64,000 bases of DNA from an uncultured Bacteroidaceae bacterium (GCA_944320785.1 CALUIR010000008.1:1-64000), one strand, 5' to 3'. Counted from the stretch's first letter, positions 29,317 through 38,788 are shown. A program made the numbers and translations. The notes: generated by a model from the sequence alone, not told the origin.

Positions 29317-32202
29317 ATGAAAAAACGCATCGCTGCAACCCTGATGGTTTTAATGGCTTGCCTGAATGTTTTCGCGCAATCCCAACCCAGATACCTGACC
29401 CGCAACTACAAGCCGGTGGATTCCTACCGCTATGCCGCCGGAAACACAATGGAAATTTACGGAGGCTTGAAATGGAGCAACGGTTTTTCCATCGGGAACA
29501 CAAGCGGCCCCTACAAAGCGGGATACGCTACATTCAAAGTAGGCGGGCAATACGAAAAACTGACCTTTGTGTTAGGCCTGAAAAAAGGTTCATACGGGCA
29601 AGACCCGCGCATCGTCACTGTCTATGCAGACGGCAAGAAAATCATGGACGAAGTAGTCCGGATGTATGGCATACACAAACGCATCACCCTCAACATCAAG
29701 GGAGCGAACGAACTGAAGTTTGTGTTAGTGAAAGGCGAAGGAGACATTTGTTTTGCCGAAGCGGCACTCTGGAAAGCAGGAGAGACACCCCGTGAGACCG
29801 GAAACCTCATCACCCAAAAACCTCAAAAAAAGATGCTGTTCAGAGACATCTTGCCCTACACGTTGGTGAACCATACGGCCTTGGAAGACAATGGGCATTG
29901 GATGGTTTCCCCGCAAGGCAAGTACAAGTCTGTCAGCGTAGGGAACAAAACATACGATTACGGGCTGGTGCTGATGATGACCATGGCCTTGATCGGCAAC
30001 AACCAAGCGCAAACGCACATCAATCTGCGCGGGCAATATGAGACATTGAGCTTCATCGCCGGCCCGGTCAACTCGAAAGATGCAAGCAACGGCGTGGGAT
30101 GGATCACCATCAAAGGCGACGGGAAGATACTGCATGAATACGAGGTGAAACAGGACGACATTGCCCGCCGCGTCACTTTGGACGTAACGGGAGTACACCA
30201 GCTTTCCATCTTCAGCGAACAGGAAAGCATGAGCTTGTACGGCGCCATCGTGGACGCATGGGTGTATCCGGCAGGCCAAGCACCCGAAACGGAAGACGAA
30301 AACACAGTGAGCGAAGCCGATCCGCGCCTGAAACTTCTCCCCGATGTATGCAAATTGATTTCCAACATACCTCCTTATTCTGCACGAAGCGATGTGGAGT
30401 ACCAAGTCTATACAGGCGAATCGGACTACATCACCTTCTCCATGGGAGGCGTCAAGTTCAATGAAGGCTTCATCCTGTACGAGAAAGCCAGCTTCTGGGA
30501 CGACAACTTAGTGTCGTATGCAGCCTTCGACTTGGGCAACGAATTCGACTATGTGAGCTTCACTGCTGGCTACGTGGGCAAAAGCTGGGTGATGAACAAC
30601 GACAAACTGCGGGTATATGCCGACGACGAACTGATACTGGAAGCGCCGCTCAATGCGACAAGCCCCAATCAGGAATACGTACTACCCTTGAAAAAATGCC
30701 GCAAGCTGCGTTTTGAAAACGGCGGCCAAGGCACGATGAACGTAGGCGCATACGGCGTGGCCGACTTGGTGGTGTACAGAGGCGAACCGACAAAACATGA
30801 TTTGTTTGTGCATCCTGTGCCGGAATGCCCGCCACAAATAGACCTGATAGACTTGGGGGCTCCTTATATCCATTACGTAAGCGGGGCCAGAGAAAGCACA
30901 TATCATGACGGAAGCACCCAAAGAGAATATTTCACCATGCCCGACGGCAGCCGCCTGCACAAAGGATTTGTTTTGCAAACCAACACCCACTTCTCATTGG
31001 ACCATGGCGTGCTTTCGTCCGGCACTGACAACACAATGGCTGCCACAATAGGCGCAGCAGCCGTAGGCTCGTCGTTTGTTGTGGCCGGAGCAGTGGGAAG
31101 CACGCTGATTGGCTCCACGCTCGCAGGAGCAGCAGCGTTCATGGTGCTTGCCGCAGGAGGCGAAGCCGTGGAAAATTCCTGCGCTGCATTCAACACTTAC
31201 GGGCAATACAACAGCCTGACTTTCACGGTAGCTTGCCTGAAAACAGCCGAAGAATCGCAATTATTAGGTCCTGACACTTGGCAGGCAGACAAAAGTGAAT
31301 ACAAGGAAACACTCCTGATTGGCGCCGACCAAGTAGTCGTAGCAGAGTTGTCCGTATTCGAATCCATGAAGCCCCAAACCATCACCGTACCCATCAACGG
31401 TTGCAAACAACTCATGTTCTGGCTGGCCAACACCAACGGCAATTCCGGGCAATTCGTGTTCTACGACCTCAAACTGTCGAAAGAAACAAGCGGCCTGGAA
31501 ATCCCGGAAGACGCACGCTCCACGCAAGCCCACATCACAACTCCCGTCTGGAGCGACAAGAAAATCACGGCTCCATGGGAAAGGCAGAAATCAACCGGCG
31601 CGAAAAACATCGACGCTTATTTCCGTGATTTGGCCATCGCTTCGGAAGCCATCGTGAAATGCCTGCACGACTACGAACCGGGTTACGACATCTGCACCTA
31701 CTATCTTGAGACGGATGCAGGGCAGATATGCAAGGCCGTCAAGCTAAGATACAAGCCGGAAGAACCAGAGGATGAAGGGACATTGCTCCCGTCTGCCCCC
31801 AACTTCAGGGCCATAATAGACGGGGGATATTATTCCATCCCCGAAACATACAAGTATTGCCAAGAAGCATTGGCTCGCTTGAACCAATTGAAAAAAGACC
31901 TTGCCGGCCTGAGCATGGCACAAGCTTCAGCATATGCGGATTTGCCTTCATTGGGTTTCAACGCCATCCCGTATGGCAAACTGATAAAGCAAAGCGCCAA
32001 GTCATTAAAGGAAATGAAAGCAGCAGTGGATACGATGCTTGAAGAAAAGAGCATAGAGTTCCTGTTTTTGGATGCCATCATCCAAAAAGCCGTCGACATC
32101 GACGGAAGGCAATCGACTGAGAAAACAATCTTCTGCCCGCTTTTTGACAATGAGGTTCCACCAGAAGGCTACAAAATGATGGCAAGGAACTTTACGCTAT
32201 AA
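29317..32202 (+). CDS. Secreted protein with four NPCBM/NEW2-like modules and an internal glycine-rich hydrophobic segment
   Basis: I start at the ATG at 29317 (MKKRIAATLMVLMACLNVFAQ), a clear signal peptide; the frame upstream is open but non-coding in character. The 961-residue product repeats about four times a module of the kind GGLKWSNGFSIG ... FKVGGQYEKLTFVLG, a pattern of NPCBM (novel putative carbohydrate-binding) domains. The fourth module is interrupted near residues 574-616 by a Gly/Ala-rich hydrophobic stretch (AATIGAAAVGSSFVVAGAVG ... AAAFMVLAAGGEAV), unlike its neighbours. The C-terminal 200 residues are helical and charged. No catalytic domain was recognised. A surface carbohydrate-binding role is an inference. 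Confidence 0.75.
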   Translation: MKKRIAATLMVLMACLNVFAQSQPRYLTRNYKPVDSYRYAAGNTMEIYGGLKWSNGFSIGNTSGPYKAGYATFKVGGQYEKLTFVLGLKKGSYGQDPRIVTVYADGKKIMDEVVRMYGIHKRITLNIKGANELKFVLVKGEGDICFAEAALWKAGETPRETGNLITQKPQKKMLFRDILPYTLVNHTALEDNGHWMVSPQGKYKSVSVGNKTYDYGLVLMMTMALIGNNQAQTHINLRGQYETLSFIAGPVNSKDASNGVGWITIKGDGKILHEYEVKQDDIARRVTLDVTGVHQLSIFSEQESMSLYGAIVDAWVYPAGQAPETEDENTVSEADPRLKLLPDVCKLISNIPPYSARSDVEYQVYTGESDYITFSMGGVKFNEGFILYEKASFWDDNLVSYAAFDLGNEFDYVSFTAGYVGKSWVMNNDKLRVYADDELILEAPLNATSPNQEYVLPLKKCRKLRFENGGQGTMNVGAYGVADLVVYRGEPTKHDLFVHPVPECPPQIDLIDLGAPYIHYVSGARESTYHDGSTQREYFTMPDGSRLHKGFVLQTNTHFSLDHGVLSSGTDNTMAATIGAAAVGSSFVVAGAVGSTLIGSTLAGAAAFMVLAAGGEAVENSCAAFNTYGQYNSLTFTVACLKTAEESQLLGPDTWQADKSEYKETLLIGADQVVVAELSVFESMKPQTITVPINGCKQLMFWLANTNGNSGQFVFYDLKLSKETSGLEIPEDARSTQAHITTPVWSDKKITAPWERQKSTGAKNIDAYFRDLAIASEAIVKCLHDYEPGYDICTYYLETDAGQICKAVKLRYKPEEPEDEGTLLPSAPNFRAIIDGGYYSIPETYKYCQEALARLNQLKKDLAGLSMAQASAYADLPSLGFNAIPYGKLIKQSAKSLKEMKAAVDTMLEEKSIEFLFLDAIIQKAVDIDGRQSTEKTIFCPLFDNEVPPEGYKMMARNFTL

Positions 32203-32288
32203 AAAAAGAACCATTTGAGCAATGTAACCCTTGGCAGCCACCGCAATTGTGAAAATTCCGGCACATGGAGAAAAATAACCTCCATTAT

Positions 32289-32320
32289 TTTGGATGCCTC
32301 GCAAATAATTCGTTACTTTG
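32289..32320 (+). promoter_or_regulatory. Promoter of rplS
   Basis: TTTG (32289-32292) and TTACTTTG (32313-32320) are spaced by 20 bases; the -7 box has one mismatch to TAnnTTTG. The leader to the ATG at 32405 is about 80 bases. Confidence 0.55.
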
Positions 32321-32404
32321 CACCGCTTTCGCGCAATCGCTGTCAAAGAGGAGTTACTTGATATGTTGCGTTGTAACGATAAACAATTTATTAAAAGTAG
32401 AACA

Positions 32405-32758
32405 ATGGATTTAATTAAAATTGCAGAAGAAGCATTCGCTACCGGGAAAGAACATCCTTCTTTCAAGGCCGGCGACACGGTTACCGTAGCGTATCGTATT
32501 GTGGAAGGCAACAAAGAGCGTATCCAGCAATACCGCGGCGTTGTCATCAAGATTTCAGGGCATGGGGAAAAGAAGCGTTTCACAGTCCGCAAAATGTCCG
32601 GCACAGTCGGCGTAGAAAGAATTTTCCCGATTGAATCACCGGCTATCGAAAGCATTGTTGTCAACAAGATCGGCAAAGTGCGCAGAGCCAAATTGTATTA
32701 CCTTCGTAACCTTACAGGCAAAAAGGCCAGAATCCAAGAAAAAAGGACCAACGCCTAA
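32405..32758 (+). CDS. rplS: 50S ribosomal protein L19
   Basis: The ATG at 32405 ([20 protein letters not shown]) gives 117 residues, the usual L19 length. Signature segments are [26 protein letters not shown], which begins the SH3-like barrel, and [13 protein letters not shown] followed by [22 protein letters not shown]19 sits at the 30S-50S interface. The gene is preceded by its own promoter and followed by a strong bidirectional terminator, so it is probably monocistronic. Confidence 0.97.
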   Translation: MDLIKIAEEAFATGKEHPSFKAGDTVTVAYRIVEGNKERIQQYRGVVIKISGHGEKKRFTVRKMSGTVGVERIFPIESPAIESIVVNKIGKVRRAKLYYLRNLTGKKARIQEKRTNA

Positions 32759-32772
32759 GGGCTTGCCTTTAA

Positions 32773-32814
32773 GCATAAAAAAACCATCCCGCGTGCGGGA
32801 TGGTTTTTTTATGC
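32773..32814. terminator. Bidirectional intrinsic terminator between rplS and the ROK kinase gene
   Basis: A perfect 20-bp inverted repeat with a two-base loop (GT) has A-runs on the left and T-runs on the right (GCGGGATGGTTTTTTTATGC as the right arm). It can stop transcripts arriving on either strand. Confidence 0.95.
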
Positions 32815-32826
32815 CCATTCATGCCT

Positions 32827-33798
32827 TTACTTCAACTCCCAAGCCAAAGCACTGGCTCCAAGCACTGCAGCATCCGAGTCTTTCAACTCTGAAATCAGCA
32901 GTTTTGCCTTCCCTTTATAAATATTCAGTATATTCCGATCTATCGCCTCAGCCACAGGTTTCATGATGTAATCGCCTGATTTCGTCAAGCCGCCGAATAA
33001 GATAATGGCTTCCGGGCTGGAAAAAGCGATGGCATTTGCCAATGCTTCACCCAAAATGTCGCCGGTAAAGCGGAAGATGTCCTGAGCCAGCTTATCCCCT
33101 TTCACGGCTGCGTCATACACGTCTTTCGACATGATTTCTTCTGCCGGTATCTCACGCAACAAGCTGGGTTCCGTGCGCGCTGTTAGAAACTCACGCGCCG
33201 TACGCGCCACGCCCGTAGCAGAACAATAGGTTTCCAAGCAACCACGACGGCCACAACCGCAAAGGCGCCCGTCATGACGCACGATGACATGCCCCAATTC
33301 GCCGGCAAAGCCATCATGGCCATACACCAATTGCCCGTTAATGACAATACCGCTGCCCACGCCCGTGCCTAAAGTTATCATGATGAAATCCTTCATGCCA
33401 CGAGCTGCGCCATAGGTCATCTCACCGATAGCGGCAGCATTCGCGTCATTAGTCAAAGCAGTCGGCAATCCCAACCGTTCCTCAAACATGGAAGCCAAAG
33501 GAATAACCCCTTTCCATGGCAAATTCGGTGCAAACTCTATCGTGCCGCTATAATAATTGCCATTAGGAGCCCCTATCCCTATGCCTTTGATTTTATCTGT
33601 TCCACCCAATGTGGACTGGGCCAAGCCTGCAATCTGCTTGCAAACTTCATCCACATAATTCTCAATTTCATCGTATGCTGCTGTTTTCACAGAGCCGGTA
33701 GCCAAGATGTTTCCACGCGCATCCACGATGCCGACGACCGTATTGGTGCCTCCTACATCCACGCCTACCACATAAGGCTTTTCAATATTAGTAATCAT
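32827..33798 (-). CDS. ROK family glucokinase-like sugar kinase
   Basis: The 323-residue protein begins with the phosphate loop GVDVGGTNTVVGIVD. It has the ROK signatures LTNDANAAAIGE, LGTGVGSGIVINGQLVYG and GELGHVIV, then the zinc motif CGCGRRGCLE. The adenosine loop LFGGLTKSGDYI lies near the C-terminus. It should phosphorylate glucose and perhaps related hexoses with ATP, as does RokA of Bacteroides fragilis, the closest family I recognise. No DNA-binding domain is present, so it is not a ROK repressor. The gene ends at the shared terminator at 32773-32814. Confidence 0.9.
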   Translation of the reverse strand: MITNIEKPYVVGVDVGGTNTVVGIVDARGNILATGSVKTAAYDEIENYVDEVCKQIAGLAQSTLGGTDKIKGIGIGAPNGNYYSGTIEFAPNLPWKGVIPLASMFEERLGLPTALTNDANAAAIGEMTYGAARGMKDFIMITLGTGVGSGIVINGQLVYGHDGFAGELGHVIVRHDGRLCGCGRRGCLETYCSATGVARTAREFLTARTEPSLLREIPAEEIMSKDVYDAAVKGDKLAQDIFRFTGDILGEALANAIAFSSPEAIILFGGLTKSGDYIMKPVAEAIDRNILNIYKGKAKLLISELKDSDAAVLGASALAWELK

Positions 33799-33908
33799 AA
33801 TTATATATAAGGTTAGTATCTCTCTACAAAGAACGCAAAGAAGAATGAATCTGCCAAATTTTCATCTTACTTTTTGGAAGGCTTCACGTTTTCCTCTTTC
33901 CCCGCTTG

Positions 33909-34748
33909 TCAATCCCCCTGTTCCGCCAAAGTAATCCCTTTGTCGTCCAACAGGACCAGGCGTTTCTTGTATAAATCGCCTATAGCCTTTTTAAATGTCT
34001 TTTTGCTCACGCCAAAAACATCATAAATGGTTTCAGCAGGCGTCTTGTCGCCCAATGGCACGCTGCCTCCTTGGTCCTTGACATATTGGAGCAAAACAAG
34101 AGCAAAGTCCTCCACCTTGCCCGCGCCCGGCTTCTGAAGTTCCAAATCTATCTTGCCGTCAGGGCGCACCATCCTCACGTAAGCTGCCATGCGCTGGCCG
34201 TAACCCAAAGGGGCAAACACTTCATTCCGATACAACAAGCCGCTAAAACGATTGTCCACAATCGCCTTATAACCCAGATCCGTCTTGCCCCAAACCAGGA
34301 TATCCACCGGGTCGCCGGGAAGATAAGAAGGCATGTCCCTTGAAAGGAAACGCTCTATCCGGGAAGAAGCTGCAATACGGTAGCTGTCTTCATCCAAATA
34401 CACATAAACGACATGCCATTCGCCCACATTCATACGAACCTTCTGCTCGCGAAACGAAACAAAGAGATCCTTCATCAACCCCCAATCCAAGAAAGCGCCA
34501 AAACGGTTCACCCATGCCACTTTCAAACACGCGAACTGCCCCACCTGCGCAAAAGGAGTCAAGGTGGTAGCCACCAACCGTTCTTCATTGTCAAGGTAAA
34601 TAAAGACATCCAAAACATCTCCTACCGAACAACCGGAAGGCACATAGCGCGATGGAAGAAGAATTTCCCCATACTTGCCTCCATCCAAATAAACCCCAAA
34701 ATCCACGTGTTTGACCACCTCCAAGCGGTTAAATTTACCTATTTCCAT
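33909..34748 (-). CDS. CvfB-like S1 RNA-binding protein
   Basis: The start at 34748 (MEIGKFNRLEVVKHVDFGVYL) gives 279 residues; an ATG two codons upstream (34754) is also possible. The product has several S1-type OB folds, for example GVYLDGGKYGEILLP, GAFLDWGLMKDLFVS and YKAIVDNRFSGLLYRNEVF. A winged-helix-like C-terminus follows (AETIYDVFGVSKKTFKKAIGDLYKKRLV). This order matches CvfB/YitL proteins, RNA-binding regulators of unclear target. The gene is divergent from the iron alcohol dehydrogenase gene and lies 110 bases before the ROK kinase gene on the same strand. Confidence 0.88.
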   Translation of the reverse strand: MEIGKFNRLEVVKHVDFGVYLDGGKYGEILLPSRYVPSGCSVGDVLDVFIYLDNEERLVATTLTPFAQVGQFACLKVAWVNRFGAFLDWGLMKDLFVSFREQKVRMNVGEWHVVYVYLDEDSYRIAASSRIERFLSRDMPSYLPGDPVDILVWGKTDLGYKAIVDNRFSGLLYRNEVFAPLGYGQRMAAYVRMVRPDGKIDLELQKPGAGKVEDFALVLLQYVKDQGGSVPLGDKTPAETIYDVFGVSKKTFKKAIGDLYKKRLVLLDDKGITLAEQGD

Positions 34749-34828
34749 AACCATATTGCAATTTCGATTCAAATGTATATAAAAAATTAGTACTTTTACA
34801 GCCCATATTAAAGAAATAGCAAAAAGCC

Positions 34829-35971
34829 ATGAATAATTTTATCTTTCAGAACCCTACGCGCCTCATTTTCGGAAAGGGAATGATTGCGCAACTGCCCAAC
34901 GAGATTCCTGCCGAAAAGAACATCATGATTACATTCGGAGGAGGCAGCGTGAAGAAAAACGGCATCTATGACCAAGTCATGGAAGCATTGAAGGGATACA
35001 AAACCACTGAATTCTGGGGCATCGAGCCCAACCCGTCCATCGAAACGCTCCGCAAAGCCATCGAATTGGGAAAAGAAAAAAAGATTGATTTCCTGCTTGC
35101 CGTGGGAGGCGGCTCCGTATTAGACGGCACAAAACTGATTTCCGCCGGATTGCTTTACGACGGCGATGCTTGGGATTTAGTGAAAAAAGGCAGCAGCACG
35201 GAAACGATTCCCATGGGGACCGTGCTGACCATCCCGGCCACAGGCTCGGAAATGAACAACGGCGCCGTCATTTCACGCCATGAAACGAGCGAGAAATACC
35301 CCTTCTACTCCTGTTATCCTGTATTCTCCATCCTTGACCCCACCGTCACATTCAGCTTGCCGCCCTACCAAATCGCCTGCGGGATGGCAGACACTTTCGT
35401 GCATGTGATGGAACAATACATGACCAAGACCAACCAATCCCGTGTCATGGACCGATGGGCCGAAGGCATCCTGATGATGCTTACCACCATCGCGCCCCTC
35501 ATCAAAGAAAACCCGCAGGATTATGACCTGATGTCGCAATTCATGCTGGGAGCCACCATGGGATTAAACGGATTCATCGGCATGGGAGTCCCGCAGGATT
35601 GGGCCACGCACATGATCGGGCATGAACTGACTGCCCTGAAAGGCATCACGCATGGCGCCTCCCTTGCCATCGTATATCCGGGGATGCTTCGGACATTGTT
35701 TGAAAAAAAGCATGACAAGTTGCTGCAATACGGAGAACGCGTATGGGGCATCAGCACCGGGCTTCCCGACTCACGCGCCCACATGGCCATTGACAAGACA
35801 GAAGAATTTTTCCGCAGCCTAGGATTGGCCACGCATCTCAGTGAAGCAGGCATCGGGGATGATGTCATCGATGAAATCGAACGCCGGTTCAATGAACGCC
35901 ATGCGGCATACGGAGAAGACGGAGATGTGACAGGAGCGGTTGCCAGACAAATCCTCTTGAACTGCAAATAA
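34829..35971 (+). CDS. Iron-containing alcohol dehydrogenase (YqhD/butanol dehydrogenase-like)
   Basis: The 380-residue protein begins MNNFIFQNPTRLIFGKGMI. The NAD(P)-binding region contains FGGGSVKKNGIYD and VGGGSVLDGTKLISAG. Metal ligands are expected in GMADTFVHVMEQY (Asp and His) and in DWATHMIGHELTALKGITHGA (two His), as in YqhD. These enzymes reduce aldehydes to alcohols with NADPH, often for detoxification or fermentation; the substrate cannot be read from sequence. The gene has its own terminator (35989-36027) and a TACTTTTA box about 30 bases upstream. Confidence 0.92.
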   Translation: MNNFIFQNPTRLIFGKGMIAQLPNEIPAEKNIMITFGGGSVKKNGIYDQVMEALKGYKTTEFWGIEPNPSIETLRKAIELGKEKKIDFLLAVGGGSVLDGTKLISAGLLYDGDAWDLVKKGSSTETIPMGTVLTIPATGSEMNNGAVISRHETSEKYPFYSCYPVFSILDPTVTFSLPPYQIACGMADTFVHVMEQYMTKTNQSRVMDRWAEGILMMLTTIAPLIKENPQDYDLMSQFMLGATMGLNGFIGMGVPQDWATHMIGHELTALKGITHGASLAIVYPGMLRTLFEKKHDKLLQYGERVWGISTGLPDSRAHMAIDKTEEFFRSLGLATHLSEAGIGDDVIDEIERRFNERHAAYGEDGDVTGAVARQILLNCK

Positions 35972-35988
35972 ACAATTGCGCATATTGA

Positions 35989-36027
35989 AAAAAGCAGGAG
36001 GCGATGATGCATCGCCTCCTGCTTTTT
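35989..36027. terminator. Bidirectional terminator between the alcohol dehydrogenase gene and efp
   Basis: A 17-bp stem, AAAAAGCAGGAGGCGAT with its exact complement at 36011-36027 and a 5-base loop, is flanked by A and T runs. Confidence 0.93.
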
Positions 36028-36058
36028 ATTTCCCGCCGTTTCAGGCCAGAACGGACGT

Positions 36059-36625
36059 TCAGGCTTTCACGCGGCTCACATAAGAACCGTCCCTTGTATC
36101 GATTTCAATCGTTTCGCCTTCATTGATGAACAACGGGACACGCACAGTGGCTCCGCTTTCCACCGTTGCCGGCTTCAAGGTATTGGTCGCCGTATCGCCT
36201 TTCAATCCCGGTTCCGTATAAGTCACCTTCATCTGGACCTTCACCGGCACATCAGCAAAAAGAACTGTTTCAGTGGAAGCGTCCGAAACCACATCCACCA
36301 CCATTCCTTCCAACAGGAAATCCACGCCATTGATCAGGTCATGGGCAATCGGGTGCTGGTCGAATGTTTCCTGGTTCATGAAAATATAGTCATTACCCTC
36401 TTTATACAAGAACTGGTAAGGACGGCGTTCCACCCGCACATCTTCCAGCTTCTCGCCGATATTGAAACGGCGTTCAAGGACATATCCGTTCACCACATCT
36501 TTCAGCTTGGTACGCATGAAAGTATTGCCTTTCCCCGGTTTCACATGCAGGAAGTCTATGCAAAAATACAATTTGCCATCCATACGGATTGCTGTTCCGA
36601 TTTTAATGTCTTGTGCATTAATCAT
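36059..36625 (-). CDS. efp: Translation elongation factor P
   Basis: The ATG at 36625 (MINAQDIKIGTAIRMDGKLY) yields 188 residues, the normal EF-P length. The modification loop reads FLHVKPGKGNTFMR, so the tip is Lys at position 32 (equivalent to E. coli K34). The C-terminal OB domain ends GETIEIDTRDGSYVSRVKA, the family signature. EF-P relieves ribosome stalling at consecutive prolines. This matters here because secreted proteins such as the pectate lyase at 44047-47112 have proline-rich linkers. A consensus promoter lies at 36673-36704. Confidence 0.97.
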   Translation of the reverse strand: MINAQDIKIGTAIRMDGKLYFCIDFLHVKPGKGNTFMRTKLKDVVNGYVLERRFNIGEKLEDVRVERRPYQFLYKEGNDYIFMNQETFDQHPIAHDLINGVDFLLEGMVVDVVSDASTETVLFADVPVKVQMKVTYTEPGLKGDTATNTLKPATVESGATVRVPLFINEGETIEIDTRDGSYVSRVKA

Positions 36626-36672
36626 TTTATATATCTGTTTTAGTTGATTGGATTTTCTGAACAATTCGGGGG

Positions 36673-36704
36673 CAAAAGTAATCCAAATAAGCAAAAAACC
36701 CAAA
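36673..36704 (-). promoter_or_regulatory. Promoter of efp
   Basis: On the minus strand TTTG (36704-36701) and TACTTTTG (36680-36673) are spaced by 20 bases. It is back to back with the rpmH promoter. Confidence 0.7.
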
Positions 36705-36754
36705 ATCTTTTGACTAAAAATGATTTATCTCTTGGTTTATTTAAAAAAAACATC

Positions 36755-36762
36755 TATTTTTG
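36755..36762 (+). promoter_or_regulatory. -7 promoter element of rpmH
   Basis: TATTTTTG matches TAnnTTTG, 42 bases before the rpmH start. A weak TTGG lies at the -33 position. Confidence 0.6.
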
Positions 36763-36804
36763 CAGCCCGATTACGAGGAATAATAACATAAAAACATTAT
36801 AAAA

Positions 36805-36972
36805 ATGAAAAGGACATACCAACCTTCTAATAGAAAGAGGAAAAACAAACACGGTTTTCGTGAGAGAATGGCAACAGCAAACGGTCGTCGCGTTTTGGCA
36901 TCACGCCGTGCAAAAGGGAGAAAGAAATTAACGGTTTCCGATGAATACAACGGAATGAAAAGGCACTGGTAA
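36805..36972 (+). CDS. rpmH: 50S ribosomal protein L34
   Basis: This short 55-residue frame begins [20 protein letters not shown] and continues [20 protein letters not shown], the L34 signature in full. A Bacteroidota-type extension ([11 protein letters not shown]) ends it. L34 stabilises 23S rRNA. The gene has its own promoter box and an intrinsic terminator at 37001-37033, so it is a single-gene unit between efp and the PASTA gene. It is not next to rnpA or dnaA as in many other phyla. Confidence 0.97.
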   Translation: MKRTYQPSNRKRKNKHGFRERMATANGRRVLASRRAKGRKKLTVSDEYNGMKRHW

Positions 36973-37000
36973 TTAATCGGGCTGTTCATGATGAAGAAAC

Positions 37001-37033
37001 AAAAGGCAGGGCCAAAGCGCTTCTGCCTTTTTT
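37001..37033 (+). terminator. Intrinsic terminator of rpmH
   Basis: AAAAGGCAG (37001-37009) pairs with CTGCCTTTT (37023-37031) and the T-run continues to 37033. Confidence 0.9.
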
Positions 37034-37041
37034 GATTTTTG

Positions 37042-37049
37042 TATCTTTG
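37042..37049 (+). promoter_or_regulatory. -7 promoter element of the PASTA-rluD-ddl operon
   Basis: TATCTTTG lies 30 bases before the PASTA gene start and directly after the rpmH terminator. Confidence 0.6.
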
Positions 37050-37078
37050 GCGCGCTATTAACCATAGAACATTCAACC

Positions 37079-37732
37079 ATGTCATTCAAAAGTTTCTTTT
37101 CTTTCAAGCAAAACAAGATGTTTTGGCTGAACATTGCCGCCATGATAACCGTGGTATGCCTGTCGGTTTTTGGCGTATTATGGGGATTGGACGTTTACAC
37201 ACGCCACGGGCAATCCGTGGAAGTGCCTAAGCTAAGCGGGCTGTCGGTGGAAGAAGCCGCTGCAATAGCCAGCCAAAAAGGATTGAAATGCATCGTTGTT
37301 GATTCTGACTACGTGAAAACCGCCATACCGGGAAGAGTGCTTGACCAGAATCCCCCGACAGGCCAACGCGTGAAAGAAGGCCGGATGATTTATCTGACCA
37401 TCAACTCGCTCAGCATTCCTTTGCAAGCCGTTCCCGATGTCGCCGACAACAGTTCCGTACGGCAAGCGCAAGCCGAACTGCTGGCTTCCGGCTTCAAATT
37501 GGATTCATTGGTAGAGATTCCGGGAGAAAAAGACTGGGTTTACGGCATACAATACAACGGCCGCGAATTAGAGCGGGAAGAACAAGTCCCCATCGGCGCC
37601 ACATTGGCCTTGATGGTGGGAAACGGGATGGACGAATTGCCGGCTGACAGCCTGAATGCCGACAGCCTCCTGATTGGAAGCGGGCAAGAACTGCCGGAAG
37701 AAGAAGCCCTCATCGACGACTCTTGGTTCTGA
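37079..37732 (+). CDS. Membrane-anchored PASTA domain protein
   Basis: The 217-residue protein has a short cytoplasmic N-terminus, one membrane helix at about residues 17-38 (LNIAAMITVVCLSVFGVLWG) and then two or three PASTA domains (VEVPKLSGLSVEEAAAIASQ with VLDQNPPTGQRVKEG; and IPLQAVPDVADNSSVRQAQAEL). The C-terminus is acidic. PASTA domains bind peptidoglycan fragments or beta-lactams in other proteins. No kinase or transpeptidase domain is attached, so the role may be structural or sensory. It is followed after 3 bases by the pseudouridine synthase and then by ddl, which links it loosely to cell-wall synthesis. Confidence 0.9.
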   Translation: MSFKSFFSFKQNKMFWLNIAAMITVVCLSVFGVLWGLDVYTRHGQSVEVPKLSGLSVEEAAAIASQKGLKCIVVDSDYVKTAIPGRVLDQNPPTGQRVKEGRMIYLTINSLSIPLQAVPDVADNSSVRQAQAELLASGFKLDSLVEIPGEKDWVYGIQYNGRELEREEQVPIGATLALMVGNGMDELPADSLNADSLLIGSGQELPEEEALIDDSWF

Positions 37733-37735
37733 TGT

Positions 37736-38788
37736 ATGGAAACAATAGAAGACCTGTCAGACGACATAGAATCATTGGACGGGGAATCTGCCCTGTATGA
37801 ACACTTCCGCGTGGTGGTGGACAAAGGGCAATCGCCAGTCCGCATTGACAAGTACCTGTTTGAACGCTTGGTCAATGCATCCCGCAACCGCATACAAAAA
37901 GCTGCAGACGCGGGTTTCATCATAGCCAACGGAAAGCCCGTCAAGAGCAGTTACAAGGTAAAGCCCTCGGATGTGCTGACAGTCGTCATGGACCGCCCCC
38001 GTTACGACAACGACATCATCCCCGAAGACATCCCCTTGGACATCGTTTATGAAGACGATGTTTTGATGGTCATCAACAAGCCCGCCGGATTAGTGGTACA
38101 CCCCGGATGCGGCAATTACCATGGCACGTTGGTCAATGCCATCGCATGGCACCTGAAAGACAACAAGAACTACGACCCCAACGACCCGCAAGTAGGGCTG
38201 GTCCACCGCATCGACAAAGACACATCCGGCCTGTTGGTGGTTGCCAAAACCCCGGATGCCAAGACAAATCTGGGATTGCAGTTCTACAACAAGACCACGA
38301 AACGGAAATACGTGGCTTTGGTTTGGGGCATCATCGACGATGACAGCGGGAGGATAGAAGGGAACATCACCCGCAACCCCAAGGACCGCATGCAAATGGC
38401 CGTGGCAGACGACCCTTCCGTCGGGAAACATGCCGTGACCCATTACCGTGTATTAGAGCGTTTGGGCTATGTCACGCTCGTGGAATGCGTGCTTGAAACA
38501 GGGCGAACGCATCAAATCCGCGTACACATGAAGCACATCGGCCACGTATTGTTCAACGATGAACGCTATGGCGGCCATGAAATCTTGAAAGGAACCCACT
38601 TTAGCAAATATAAACAATTCGTGAACAACTGCTTTGCCATTTGCCCCCGCCAGGCATTGCATGCCATGACGCTCGGCTTCGTCCATCCCCAGACAGGAAA
38701 AGAAATGTTCTTCACTGCCGGGCTGCCGGAGGACATGAGCCAGCTTTTAGACAAATGGAGAAGCTATATCGCCAACAGGGAATATTAA
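37736..38788 (+). CDS. RluD-family 23S rRNA pseudouridine synthase
   Basis: The 350-residue enzyme has an N-terminal S4 RNA-binding domain (IDKYLFERLVNASRNRIQKA). The RluA/RluD catalytic domain follows, with HRIDKDTSGLLVVAKT, where Asp is the catalytic nucleophile, and later ETGRTHQIRVHMKHIGH. It probably modifies uridines of 23S rRNA helix 69, as RluD does; the exact site cannot be read. It begins 3 bases after the PASTA gene stop and ends 15 bases before ddl, so these genes are one transcript. Confidence 0.92.
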   Translation: METIEDLSDDIESLDGESALYEHFRVVVDKGQSPVRIDKYLFERLVNASRNRIQKAADAGFIIANGKPVKSSYKVKPSDVLTVVMDRPRYDNDIIPEDIPLDIVYEDDVLMVINKPAGLVVHPGCGNYHGTLVNAIAWHLKDNKNYDPNDPQVGLVHRIDKDTSGLLVVAKTPDAKTNLGLQFYNKTTKRKYVALVWGIIDDDSGRIEGNITRNPKDRMQMAVADDPSVGKHAVTHYRVLERLGYVTLVECVLETGRTHQIRVHMKHIGHVLFNDERYGGHEILKGTHFSKYKQFVNNCFAICPRQALHAMTLGFVHPQTGKEMFFTAGLPEDMSQLLDKWRSYIANREY

